From assembly GCA_027483885.1 (NCBI GenBank), contig JAIXTO010000183.1:1-53839 (forward strand): DNA of 53,839 nt, written 5' to 3'. This document shows, in pieces, positions 8,167 to 17,141 of this stretch (within the stretch, counting starts at the first letter, position 1; each line of letters opens with the position of its first letter). The notes beneath the pieces were generated by a model, which saw only the letters and a list, made by a program, of their open reading frames with translations, ran no database searches and was not told the origin of the DNA. The translations under genes and the position numbers were made by a program. This stretch comes from Rhizobiaceae bacterium. Lineage in GTDB: Bacteria > Pseudomonadota > Alphaproteobacteria > Rhizobiales > Rhizobiaceae.

Positions 8167-9291
8167 ATGGCGGTCGACCCCCATATCGATACAATTCTGG
8201 CCGGCATTGGCCATTTCACCGATATGCAGACGGGTGGTCTGGTGCCGCCGCTGCATATGGGGGTCACGCATGTATTGGGAGAGGGCGGCCCGGCCAGCGG
8301 CTATGCGCGAAGCGGGCCGGCGGATGGGTCGCATTTCGAGCGCATGATGATCTTGGCTGAGAAAGGTGCCGATGCCGTGGGATTTGCCTCCGGGGCTTCC
8401 GCAGCGCAGGCGGCCGTTGCCATCCTTCCAGAGGGGTGCCATCTCCTGATGGAGGCCAACGGTTATTATGAGTTCCGGGATATGATCGCCCGCGCGGGGG
8501 CCGTCAGAGGCATTATGGTCGAGACCGTCGATCTTTGCGATCTTGATACGGCCAGGGCCGCGGTTCGCCCGGGGCAAACGGCCTTGATATGGGCGGAACT
8601 GCCGACGAACCCTCAGTGGCGTGTTCCCGATATTCGCGCCCTTTCAGATCTGGCCCGTGCGGCCGGCGCTGCATTGCTGGTGGATTCGACGGCCGCGACA
8701 CCGGTTCTCTGTCGCCCGCTCGAACATGGAGCCGATATCGTACTGCATTCCGCGACGAAATTTCTGAATGGACATGGCGACCTGACCGCGGGTGCTTTGG
8801 TTCTTGCAGATGCAGAGAATTCGATGGCCCTGAAAAATTACCGCACGGCCCATGGAACTGTGCTTAGTCCAATGAGCGAATGGCTATTACTGAGGGGGAT
8901 CAGAACGCTCGCAGTCAGGATGGAGCGCGCCTGTGGTTCTGCACTGACGATCGCCGAGTGGCTGGCCTCACGTGATGACGTCGAAGTGGTCTATTACCCG
9001 GGCTTGCCACAATCTCCTGATTTCGATCGTGCCAGCAGGCAGTTCCTGCATGGTTTTGGCAGCATGCTCTCGTTCTGCGTGTCAAGCCGCGCAAAAGCTG
9101 CCGCGGTGACGAAGGCGGCAAAGGTCTTTCGCCAATCGACGTCACTGGGCTCAACCGAGAGCCTGATCGAGCACCGTGCCGTCACTGAAGGTGTCGGCAC
9201 GCGCTGCCCCGACACCCTGATAAGGCTTTCCATTGGCCTGGAACATCCGTCAGATCTCATTGCCGATCTCGCCGATGCCATGGACGGCTAG
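8167..9291 (+). CDS. Cys/Met-metabolism PLP-dependent enzyme (trans-sulfuration family)
   Basis: A 374-residue fold-type I PLP enzyme of the cystathionine gamma-synthase/lyase, methionine gamma-lyase family. The PLP lysine is Lys198 in [11 protein letters not shown]; the [14 protein letters not shown] segment and the late [15 protein letters not shown] segment match the family pattern. It uses ATG 8167 with AAGGG upstream and is divergent from the M20/importer operon. The early [14 protein letters not shown] region is compatible with the family, but which sulfur amino acid is made or split cannot be told from sequence. With the neighbouring hydrolase and importer, use of a conjugated sulfur amino acid is possible. 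Confidence 0.85.
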   Translation: MAVDPHIDTILAGIGHFTDMQTGGLVPPLHMGVTHVLGEGGPASGYARSGPADGSHFERMMILAEKGADAVGFASGASAAQAAVAILPEGCHLLMEANGYYEFRDMIARAGAVRGIMVETVDLCDLDTARAAVRPGQTALIWAELPTNPQWRVPDIRALSDLARAAGAALLVDSTAATPVLCRPLEHGADIVLHSATKFLNGHGDLTAGALVLADAENSMALKNYRTAHGTVLSPMSEWLLLRGIRTLAVRMERACGSALTIAEWLASRDDVEVVYYPGLPQSPDFDRASRQFLHGFGSMLSFCVSSRAKAAAVTKAAKVFRQSTSLGSTESLIEHRAVTEGVGTRCPDTLIRLSIGLEHPSDLIADLADAMDG

Positions 9292-9349
9292 AGTGCAGAC
9301 GTCATCCTTGTAAGCGGTGCGCTCAGGCTCTGTTATTCTCCCTTGGGGC

Positions 9350-10345
9350 TTATGCGGTCACGTCGATGACCACACGGCCACGGATCTTGCCGTCGATGAT
9401 CTCCTGCGCCAGTTGCGGTAGCGCCGACATCGGCTCCAGGCGGGTCATCTGTGCCAGCTTGCCGTGATCGAGCGTATCGGCAAGCGTCTGCCAGGCGCGC
9501 CGGCGTTTGGCGAGCGGCGCCATGACGGAGTCGACCCCCAAAAGGGCGACGCTTCTTAGGATATGCGGCAGCACCGTTGCCGGCAGATCCGCACCGCCGG
9601 CCAGACCACAGGCAGCAACGCCACCGCCGTAAACGGTCTGCGCCAGCACATTGGCAAGGGTGGTGGAGCCGACGGAATCCACTGCCCCCGACCAAACTTC
9701 CTTCTGTAAGGGGCCGGCCTTTTCGGCAAGGGCGGTGCGCGCGATGAAATTCGTCGCCCCGAGCGAAGCAAGGTAGTCATGGGTTTCTGCGCGGCCCGTC
9801 GATGCGGTCACCGCATAGCCTTTTGCAGCCAGCAGGCTGATGGCAACAGAGCCGACACCACCGGCCGCACCGGTTACCAGAACCGGCAGATCGGAGGTTG
9901 CAATCATGCCCCAGTCCTCAAGCGCATTGACGCAGAGGGCGGCGGTATAACCGGCTGTCCCGATTGCCATGGCCTGTTGCAGGGAAAAGCTCTCGGGTAA
10001 CGCAATCAGCCATTCGGACTTCAGGCGCTGGAAACGGCTATAACCGCCCCATTCGGTTTCCGACAGGCCGTAGCCGTTGACGATCACCTTGTCACCGGCC
10101 TTCCAGTCCGGCGACCGCGATTCAACCACCGTACCGGCAAGGTCGATGCCGGCGACCATGGGGGTGCGGCGGGCAATACGGCCCTTTCCGGAAATCGCCA
10201 GGCCATCCTTGTAGTTGAGCGTCGAGAAGGACACCTCGACCAGCACATCATGATCAGGCAGATCGGAAACTGACAATTGCCTGAACGCGCTCTTTGGCTT
10301 GCCGTCCACGGTATCGACAACCATCGCTGTGAATGAACCGGTCAT
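9350..10345 (-). CDS. MDR-family NADPH oxidoreductase, AcuI/YhdH type (acrylyl-CoA reductase-like)
   Basis: A 331-residue zinc-free medium-chain reductase. The opening STLNYKDGLAISGKGRI and PMVAGIDLAGTVVES segments are typical of the YhdH/AcuI group, and the Rossmann motif is VTGAAGGVGSVAISLLA near residue 155. AcuI reduces acrylyl-CoA to propionyl-CoA. The gene follows the GntR/FCD regulator on the same strand by 44 bases and is convergent with the PLP enzyme. It could supply the enoyl-CoA reduction step for the divergent hydroxyacid/IOR/enoyl-CoA hydratase cluster; that link is inference. Confidence 0.88.
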   Translation of the reverse strand: MTGSFTAMVVDTVDGKPKSAFRQLSVSDLPDHDVLVEVSFSTLNYKDGLAISGKGRIARRTPMVAGIDLAGTVVESRSPDWKAGDKVIVNGYGLSETEWGGYSRFQRLKSEWLIALPESFSLQQAMAIGTAGYTAALCVNALEDWGMIATSDLPVLVTGAAGGVGSVAISLLAAKGYAVTASTGRAETHDYLASLGATNFIARTALAEKAGPLQKEVWSGAVDSVGSTTLANVLAQTVYGGGVAACGLAGGADLPATVLPHILRSVALLGVDSVMAPLAKRRRAWQTLADTLDHGKLAQMTRLEPMSALPQLAQEIIDGKIRGRVVIDVTA

Positions 10346-10389
10346 GTTATCCCCTTCTTTGATTTTCTATGGATAAAGCCCTGATTTGC

Positions 10390-11133
10390 TCAGGTATTGT
10401 CGCGTTTTGCGCGGGCATCGAGTGCCGCCGAGTAGCTGGTGCGCACATAAGACAGCAGCGACGTCAGGGCAGCCGTTGCAGCATCGGTATCGCGCGCCCT
10501 CACGGCATCGATGATCTGCGTGTGGAATGCCACGACCTGACGGCGCTCGCGCACCCGGAAAACGATCATGTTGGTGATCGGGATAAACGCCTCGATGACG
10601 GTGTACATCATCAGTTTCAGCGGGCCATTGCCGCTTGAATCGACCAGCGCCCGGTGGAAACGCACGTCAGAGGCACAAAACTCCTCGTCGCTGATGGAGG
10701 CATCCTGCTGCACAACGATCTCGGCGGCCATGGCCTGCAAGCCGTCTTCCTGACGGTTTTCACAGGCCATGCGGCAGCAGATCTTTTCCGTCTCCAGCCG
10801 CGCCGTCACGATTTCATCGATATCAAAAGCGCCGATCCCCACCAGCAGGGTTGCTGCCCCGGTAATGGCCTTGGAGAGGCCCTCCGGATCCGGCCGCTTG
10901 ACGAAATTGCCACCTTGAGGGCCGCGCCTCGAATGGATGAGGTTCTGGGCCGCCAGCCTCTTCAGGGCCTCGCGAACGGTCGGGCGCGAGATGCCGAAAC
11001 TTCTGGCCAGATCATCCTCAGTCGGCAGGCGTTCATCGATCTTCAGGCGGCCGTCCATGATGGCCGAGCGGATGTTTTCAGCCACCTGCTTGGCAATCCC
11101 CGATCGCACGACCTCATCATATCTCAGATTCAT
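10390..11133 (-). CDS. GntR-family (FCD, FadR-like) transcriptional regulator
   Basis: A 247-residue regulator: winged helix at about 10-80 (AENIRSAIMDGRLKIDERLPT, FGISRPTVREALKRLAAQ) and an FCD helical domain (FDIDEIVTARLETEKICC, FHRALVDSSGNGPLKLMM). I chose the ATG 11131-11133 (MNLRYDEVV), with GGAAGAGG just before it. It reads away from the hydroxyacid-dehydrogenase/IOR run and towards the AcuI-type reductase, so it probably controls both arms through the 165-base divergent gap. Confidence 0.9.
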   Translation of the reverse strand: MNLRYDEVVRSGIAKQVAENIRSAIMDGRLKIDERLPTEDDLARSFGISRPTVREALKRLAAQNLIHSRRGPQGGNFVKRPDPEGLSKAITGAATLLVGIGAFDIDEIVTARLETEKICCRMACENRQEDGLQAMAAEIVVQQDASISDEEFCASDVRFHRALVDSSGNGPLKLMMYTVIEAFIPITNMIVFRVRERRQVVAFHTQIIDAVRARDTDAATAALTSLLSYVRTSYSAALDARAKRDNT

Positions 11134-11197
11134 GGCGCCTCTTCCTTCGCTTGAACGCATTGATGGCATGGCTCGAGCGAGAAAGCCATTACCATTT

Positions 11198-11221
11198 AAA
11201 TATAGGTTTGACAAATATAGG
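11198..11221. promoter_or_regulatory. Direct repeats around a TTGACA box in the divergent gap
   Basis: AAATATAGG occurs at 11198-11206 and again at 11213-11221, flanking TTGACA at 11208-11213. A plus-strand -10 of TAACCT could follow at 11230-11235 with a 16-base spacer. The layout suggests a promoter for the plus-strand run starting at 11299, with repeats placed for the GntR/FCD regulator to occlude polymerase. Confidence 0.4.
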
Positions 11222-11298
11222 ATTGGCGATAACCTGCCCCACAGATCCATATAACCAGGGGAACAAAAATTGGTGGGATCGCTGTACCGGGGCATTTC

Positions 11299-12750
11299 AT
11301 GCCCGAAATCCGTCCATCGCGGCGGCAGCCGTTCATGACGGCGTGCCCCGAAAGACTTGACGCGATTGCCGCAAATCTTGCGCGCGTCCTCGATAAAAAC
11401 GCCATCCTTGCCGGTGCGGCGGTGGGCGCCGCCTATTGCGGGGATGCCACCGACGAGCGGGGTGCTGCCCCCGCCCTCGTGTTTCGCCCAAAAAACACAC
11501 AGGAGGTCGCAGCCGTCCTGTCGGCATGCAATGCGGCGGGCCAGCCCGTCGTTGTCCAGGGCGGGCGCACGGGCCTTTCCGGTGGCGCGCGGCCTCAAGC
11601 CGGTGAAGTGTCGCTGTCTCTTGAGCGCATGACATCCCTTGGCGCCATCGACAGGGCCGCCGGAACGATCATTGCCGATGCGGGTGCAACGCTTCAGTCC
11701 GTGCAGGAAAAGGCTCACGACCATGACCTGATGTTCGGCGTCGATATCGGCGCGCGCGGAACCGCCACCATCGGCGGCAATATCGCCACCAATGCCGGCG
11801 GCATCCGGGTCCTGCGTTATGGCATGTACCGCGCCCAGGTGATGGGGCTTGAGGCGGTCCTGGCCGACGGAACCGTCCTTTCCAATCTGAAGGGTCTGGC
11901 CAAGGACAATTCCGGTTATGACCTCGGCGCGTGTTTCATCGGCACGGAAGGCACGCTTGGCGTCATCACGCGGGCCTGCCTGAAGCTTCATCCAAAGCCG
12001 CGCGCGCAGGCCAATGCCTTTTGCGCATTGCCATCGCTTGGCGCTGCCATTTCCCTCCTGGAGAGCCTGCGCGGCACGCTTGGGCCGCTGCTCTCGGCGT
12101 TCGAAGTGATTTTTCCAAATGTCTATGCAGGCGTGATTGCCCATTCGGGTGCCACGCCGCCGGTTCCGGTCAATGCCGGCATGTATGCGCTGATCGAGAT
12201 CCAGGGCCAGTCGGAAACGGATGACGAGGCACGGTTTTCAGAGGCGCTGATGGTGGCCTATGAGGATGGCCTTGTCAGCGACGTTGCGGTCTCGACCTCG
12301 GCGCGCGACTACGCGGCGATCTGGGCTTTGCGCGAGGGTGCAAGCCAGTTCATCTTCAGCATGGACCATGTCACCGGCTTTGATATCGGGCTTCCGATCC
12401 CGGTCATGCAGGCGTTCATCGAGACGGCGTCGCACGCGGTGCTGAGCGCCGATCCCGATGCGCAATTTTATATCTTCGGCCATCTCGGCGATGGAAACCT
12501 GCATTATCTCGTCCGCACCCGCGAACATGCGCGCGTGGCGGATGCCGCCTTTGCCGCCGTTGCCCGTTATGGCGGGGCGATCTCCGCCGAACATGGCATT
12601 GGCCTCGACAAGAAGCGCTGGCTTCCCTGGGTCAGAACGCCAGCGGAAATGGCGGCAATGCGCCGTCTCAAATCAGCCTTCGACCCGCACAATATTCTCA
12701 ATCCCGGCCGCGTCTTCGATCTGAAGCCTGCGGCTGCAGAGTACGTCTAA
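11299..12750 (+). CDS. FAD-binding 2-hydroxyacid oxidoreductase (GlcD/D-lactate dehydrogenase-like)
   Basis: A 483-residue VAO-fold flavoprotein. The FAD-binding segment is VVVQGGRTGLSGGARP (about residues 75-90), followed by ATIGGNIATNAGGIRVLRYG, and the C-terminal substrate domain has HLGDGNLHY and the SAEHGIGLDKKRW motif. Such enzymes oxidise D-2-hydroxyacids to 2-oxoacids. The stop codon overlaps the next ATG by one base (TAATG), so it is coupled to the 2-oxoacid:ferredoxin oxidoreductase; a hydroxyacid to oxoacid to acyl-CoA sequence is the obvious reading. The start could also be the ATG at 11335; neither has a strong ribosome site. Confidence 0.88.
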   Translation: MPEIRPSRRQPFMTACPERLDAIAANLARVLDKNAILAGAAVGAAYCGDATDERGAAPALVFRPKNTQEVAAVLSACNAAGQPVVVQGGRTGLSGGARPQAGEVSLSLERMTSLGAIDRAAGTIIADAGATLQSVQEKAHDHDLMFGVDIGARGTATIGGNIATNAGGIRVLRYGMYRAQVMGLEAVLADGTVLSNLKGLAKDNSGYDLGACFIGTEGTLGVITRACLKLHPKPRAQANAFCALPSLGAAISLLESLRGTLGPLLSAFEVIFPNVYAGVIAHSGATPPVPVNAGMYALIEIQGQSETDDEARFSEALMVAYEDGLVSDVAVSTSARDYAAIWALREGASQFIFSMDHVTGFDIGLPIPVMQAFIETASHAVLSADPDAQFYIFGHLGDGNLHYLVRTREHARVADAAFAAVARYGGAISAEHGIGLDKKRWLPWVRTPAEMAAMRRLKSAFDPHNILNPGRVFDLKPAAAEYV

Positions 12751-15700
12751 TGTCTGCAATGCCCGCCGCTTCCCAACGCCCCGAACCCACGCCCTCCGAA
12801 CCGGGCTCAAAGCTTGATGACCGCTACACGCTCGAGCGTGGCGCCATTCTGGTTTCGGGCACGCAGGCGCTGGTGCGCCTGCCAATGGTGCAGCGCCAGC
12901 GCGATCTGGCGCGCGGGCTCAATACCGCCGGTTACGTGTCCGGCTATCGCGGCTCGCCGCTTGCAAGCTTCGACCGGGAAATGGCCCGCGCCAAACGTTA
13001 TCTTACCGAACACCATATCCGCTTCCAGCCGGGCCTTAACGAAGACATGGCCGCCACGGCCGTCTGGGGAACACAGCAGACCTCGCTGTTTCCCGGCGCG
13101 CGTTACGATGGCGTGTTTTCCATGTGGTATGGCAAGGGACCGGGCGTCGACCGGACCATGGATGTCATCCGCCACGCCAATGCGGTCGGCACCGATGCCA
13201 AGGGCGGCGTGCTGCTGCTGGTGGGCGATGATCATGGTGCGGTCTCCTCGACCCTGCCGCACCAGAGCGAGCATAACCTCATCTCGGCCATGGTGCCGCT
13301 TCTGTCTCCCGCAGGTGTTGGCGAATATATCGATTACGGCCTGCTGGGCTGGGCCATGAGCCGCTATTCCGGCGCCTGGATCGGCTTCAAGTGCCAGACG
13401 GAAGTGGTCGAATGCACCGCGACCGTCACCCTTGACCCGGACGCTTCGACCATTGTTTATCCGACGGAAGCGGGCGGTTTTTCCCTGCGCTGGCCGGATG
13501 GTCCGCATGCCATGGAACGGCGGCTGGAAAACAAGATGGAGGGCGTGCATGCCTTTGCACGCGCCAATGCCATCGATCGCTCACTTTGGGCAATCCCGAC
13601 GGGCAAAGCCCGGCTCGGCATCGTCTCCACCGGCAAATCCTGGCTCGATCTCAAGGGCGCGCTCTCAAGCCTTGGCATAGACGAGCAGCGGGCGCTGGCG
13701 CTCGGCATCCGGCTTTACAAGGTGGGGCTCGTCTGGCCCCTCGAACCGGAAGGGCTGTCGCGGTTTGCATCCGGCGTGGAGCAATTGCTGGTGGTCGAGG
13801 AAAAGCGGCCGATCATCGAGGATCAGATCAAATCCCTGCTGTTCAACATGGCAGCCGACCAGCGACCACGCGTGTTCGGCAAGACCGGCGTCAACGGCAA
13901 ACCTCTGCTGCCGGCTGCCGGCGAGATCGATGCGGTCTCCGTGGCCGGTGCGATCCTGTCGCTTCTCAACGATCACGATGCCGGATTGGCCGCACGCGCC
14001 CATGACATCGAAGCGGCCCTTTCTGCCAGCGCCATCGAGACACCGGCGCTAAAGCGCGATCCCTATTTCTGTTCCGGCTGTCCGCACAGTGTCTCGACCC
14101 GCCTGCCGGAAGGCAGCCGCGCCTCAACCGGCATCGGCTGCCACATGATGGTGATCGGGCTGGAGGAACGCAACACTTCGACATTCACCCAGATGGGCGG
14201 CGAAGGCGGCGCCTGGATCGGCCTTTCGCAGTTTACCGACGAGAAGCATATTTTCGTCAACATGGGCGACGGCACCTATTTCCATTCCGGTGTTCTGGCC
14301 ATCCGGGCCGCCATCGCCGCCAAGGTCAACGCCACCTACAAGATCCTCTACAACGACGCCGTGGCCATGACCGGCGGCCAGAAACACGATGGCGAGGTCA
14401 CCGTTCCCGGCATTGTCGGCCAGATGCTGGCCGAAGGCGCCGCGCGTGTCGCGGTGGTCGCCGAACGCCCGGAGGTCCGGCAGGGCAGACTGCCAAAGGG
14501 TGTCAGCGTCAATCACCGCGACGAACTGGATGACGTGCAGCGGCAGTTGCGCGACGTCGAGGGCGTCACCGTTCTCATCTACGATCAGGTCTGTGCCGCA
14601 GAAAAACGTCGTCGCCGCAAGCGCGGGGCGCTTGCCGTCTCCGACAAGCGGGCCTTCATCAACGAACTGGTCTGCGAAGGCTGCGGCGATTGTTCGGCGG
14701 TGTCCAACTGCATCTCCGTCGAGCCGCAGGAAACCGAGTTCGGCCGCAAGCGCCGCATCAACCAGTCGAGCTGCAACACGGATCTTTCCTGCATCAAGGG
14801 TTTTTGTCCAAGCTTCGTGACCATCGAAGGTGGAACGATCCGCAAACCGGCGGCAAAGGCGGCAAAGGTTTCGTTCGATGACTTGCCGCTGCCGCAGATG
14901 CGCACCCTTTCGGAGCGCCCTTACAACATGCTGCTTGCCGGCATCGGCGGCACCGGCGTCATCACCGTCAGCGCCATCCTGTCGATGGCCGCGCATATCG
15001 ATGGCCTTGCGGTGCAGACGCTCGACCAGACGGGACTTGCGCAGAAGAACGGCGCCGTGGTTTCCCATCTTCGTGTTGCACGAGACCCGCAGCATATTTC
15101 CTCGATCCGCATCGGCTCGGGCGAAAGCGATCTGGTTCTGGGCTTCGACATCGTTGTCTCGGCGGCAAAGAGCGCCCTGCAGACCTTCAAGGCGGGCCGC
15201 ACGCAGGCCGTGCTCGATGACCACTTTGCCCCCACCGCCTCTTTCGTGCAAAATACCGCACTCGATTTTCGCCAGGAAGCCACGCTGAACGCCCTGCGTA
15301 AGGCAGGTGGCCACGATGCGGTGACGCTGGTTGCCGCCACAAAGCTCGGTCTGGCCCTGATGGGCGATGCCATTGCCGCCAACATGTTCCTGCTCGGCCA
15401 TGCCTTTCAGCGCGGCCTGGTGCCGATTACGCTCGATGCGATCCTTGCCGCGATTGATCTCAACGGCACCGGTATCGCCATGAACCGGGCGGCCTTCGGC
15501 TGGGGCCGCCGCTCGGCGATCGATCCGGATGCCGTCAGCACGGCGGCCGGTGTCGGGGCGCCTGAGGACAAGCCGGCCGAAACGCTTGAGGATATCGTCA
15601 GGCGGCGTGTCGACTTCCTCACCGCCTACCAGAATGCCGCCTACGCCCGGCGCTACAGCAGGCTGGTGGAATCCGCCCGCACCGCAGCCGCCGGTCTTGT

Positions 15701-16277
15701 CGGGGGTGATGCCTTTGCTGAAGCCGTGGCGCGTAATGCCTTCAAGCTCATGGCCTACAAGGACGAATACGAGGTCGCCCGCCTGCACCGCGACCGGAGC
15801 TTTCACGACAAGATCGCCGCACAGTTCGAGGGTGATTTCGAGGTGAAGCACCACCTTGCGCCGCCGCTGTTCTCTCGCAGGATCGACAAGCGCACCGGCA
15901 ACCCGGCCAAGATTGCCATTCCCGGCACGCTGATTTCCCCGGCCTTTGCAGCGCTCGAAAAGATGAAGGTGCTGCGCGGAACGCCGCTCGATGTTTTCGG
16001 CTACACCCACGAGCGCCGCACCGAACGCCGGCTGGTGGCCGACTATTTTAGCCTGATCGACGGGCTTGCGGCATCGCTGTCGCACGGCAATCTCGATCAC
16101 GCCACCGCACTTGCCCGCCTGCCCGACCAGATCCGTGGCTTCGGCCCGGTCAAGATGGCAGCGATCGCACGGTTCGAGAAAAGCAAGGCCGACCTTCTGG
16201 CAAAACCTGCCAGCACCACCGGCGCCAATTCCGCAGACACGCCCACAGACATGACCGCAAGAAGGAAGACCGTATGA
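12750..16277 (+). CDS. Fused indolepyruvate ferredoxin oxidoreductase
   Basis: A 1175-residue fusion of the alpha and gamma parts of a 2-oxoacid:ferredoxin oxidoreductase, as found in proteobacteria. Visible in order: N-terminal pyrimidine-type domain (SGYRGSPLASFDREM), ThDP domain with YFCSGCPHS near 440 and MGDGTYFHSG near 504, a reduced ferredoxin-like Cys region (VCEGCGDCSAVSNC, about 641) and the gamma domain (LLAGIGGTGVITVSAIL from about 723). It would oxidatively decarboxylate an aryl- or branched 2-oxoacid to the acyl-CoA with ferredoxin as acceptor. It overlaps the upstream gene by one base and the enoyl-CoA hydratase gene by four (ATGA). Confidence 0.95.
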   Translation: MSAMPAASQRPEPTPSEPGSKLDDRYTLERGAILVSGTQALVRLPMVQRQRDLARGLNTAGYVSGYRGSPLASFDREMARAKRYLTEHHIRFQPGLNEDMAATAVWGTQQTSLFPGARYDGVFSMWYGKGPGVDRTMDVIRHANAVGTDAKGGVLLLVGDDHGAVSSTLPHQSEHNLISAMVPLLSPAGVGEYIDYGLLGWAMSRYSGAWIGFKCQTEVVECTATVTLDPDASTIVYPTEAGGFSLRWPDGPHAMERRLENKMEGVHAFARANAIDRSLWAIPTGKARLGIVSTGKSWLDLKGALSSLGIDEQRALALGIRLYKVGLVWPLEPEGLSRFASGVEQLLVVEEKRPIIEDQIKSLLFNMAADQRPRVFGKTGVNGKPLLPAAGEIDAVSVAGAILSLLNDHDAGLAARAHDIEAALSASAIETPALKRDPYFCSGCPHSVSTRLPEGSRASTGIGCHMMVIGLEERNTSTFTQMGGEGGAWIGLSQFTDEKHIFVNMGDGTYFHSGVLAIRAAIAAKVNATYKILYNDAVAMTGGQKHDGEVTVPGIVGQMLAEGAARVAVVAERPEVRQGRLPKGVSVNHRDELDDVQRQLRDVEGVTVLIYDQVCAAEKRRRRKRGALAVSDKRAFINELVCEGCGDCSAVSNCISVEPQETEFGRKRRINQSSCNTDLSCIKGFCPSFVTIEGGTIRKPAAKAAKVSFDDLPLPQMRTLSERPYNMLLAGIGGTGVITVSAILSMAAHIDGLAVQTLDQTGLAQKNGAVVSHLRVARDPQHISSIRIGSGESDLVLGFDIVVSAAKSALQTFKAGRTQAVLDDHFAPTASFVQNTALDFRQEATLNALRKAGGHDAVTLVAATKLGLALMGDAIAANMFLLGHAFQRGLVPITLDAILAAIDLNGTGIAMNRAAFGWGRRSAIDPDAVSTAAGVGAPEDKPAETLEDIVRRRVDFLTAYQNAAYARRYSRLVESARTAAAGLVGGDAFAEAVARNAFKLMAYKDEYEVARLHRDRSFHDKIAAQFEGDFEVKHHLAPPLFSRRIDKRTGNPAKIAIPGTLISPAFAALEKMKVLRGTPLDVFGYTHERRTERRLVADYFSLIDGLAASLSHGNLDHATALARLPDQIRGFGPVKMAAIARFEKSKADLLAKPASTTGANSADTPTDMTARRKTV

Positions 16278-17095
16278 GCACGACCGCCCCGTTCGAAACC
16301 ATCCTCTACGAGAAGGACGGCACGGACAAATTCGCGACGATCACCCTCAATCGCCCCGATAAACTCAACGCCATGAACAAGACGACAGTGCGCGAGATCG
16401 ACCGCGCCGTCGCCATGGCGGTGGCCGATCCTGATGTCAATGCGCTCGTCATCACCGGTGCCGGCCGTGCGTTCTCCTCCGGCTATGATCTCCAGGGTGC
16501 CGACTATGATGTCGACATCGAATCCTGGCAGGCGGACATGACCGAGAATGCCCAGGCGCTTCTCAATATCTGGAAAGCGCCGATCCCGGTCATCGCATCC
16601 ATCAACGGTTATGCGCTGGCGGGTGCGCTGGAGCTGATGATGTCCTGCGATCTGGCGATTGCTGCCGATAATGCCAAGTTCGGCGAACCTGAAGTGCGCC
16701 ATAACTCCGGTCCGCCAGCGCTGTTCATGCCGTGGCTGCTCTCGACCCGCGATACGCGCTGGCTGATGTACACGGGCGATCTGGTGGACGCCGAAGAAGC
16801 GCTGCGCATGCATCTGATCAACAAGATCGTGCCGGCCGATCAGTTGAAGGAAAAGACCGAGAACCTGGCGCGCAAGCTGGCACGCATGCCGGTTCCGGCC
16901 ATCAAGTTCGCCAAAGCCTCGATCAACAACCAGCAGGTCGCCGCGGGCCTTCACACAGCCTTCGACTACAATGTCCACGCCATCGCTGCCCTTCACGTCA
17001 GCACGAAGGGCCAGGAGTGGATGCGCAATCTGCAGAAGATGTCGCTCAAGGAATATCTCGAATTCCGCGATGCGCCGTTCAAGGGCCTCGATTGA
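16274..17095 (+). CDS. Enoyl-CoA hydratase/isomerase family protein
   Basis: A 273-residue crotonase-fold protein. The CoA/oxyanion regions ITGAGRAFSSGYDLQGADYD and NGYALAGALELMMSCDLAIA are clear; the two catalytic glutamates of enoyl-CoA hydratases appear conserved, in ALELM and FGEPEVRHN. It is translationally coupled to the IOR gene (ATGA), which suggests it acts on the CoA thioester that IOR produces. The exact reaction within the crotonase superfamily is not determinable here. Confidence 0.9.
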   Translation: MSTTAPFETILYEKDGTDKFATITLNRPDKLNAMNKTTVREIDRAVAMAVADPDVNALVITGAGRAFSSGYDLQGADYDVDIESWQADMTENAQALLNIWKAPIPVIASINGYALAGALELMMSCDLAIAADNAKFGEPEVRHNSGPPALFMPWLLSTRDTRWLMYTGDLVDAEEALRMHLINKIVPADQLKEKTENLARKLARMPVPAIKFAKASINNQQVAAGLHTAFDYNVHAIAALHVSTKGQEWMRNLQKMSLKEYLEFRDAPFKGLD

Positions 17096-17141
17096 TCCCG
17101 CAGCCACCAAGGCGAGACCAGAACCGGAAAAGGGTATGACA

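Noticed and set aside
8062..8577. N-terminal extension of the M20 hydrolase
   Set aside because: It would cover the divergent promoter region and the start of the PLP enzyme gene; the shorter form starts where family members begin.
14124..16100. A long open frame on the minus strand opposite the indolepyruvate oxidoreductase
   Set aside because: It mirrors codon positions of a well-supported gene in GC-rich DNA, and its translation shows no recognisable domain.
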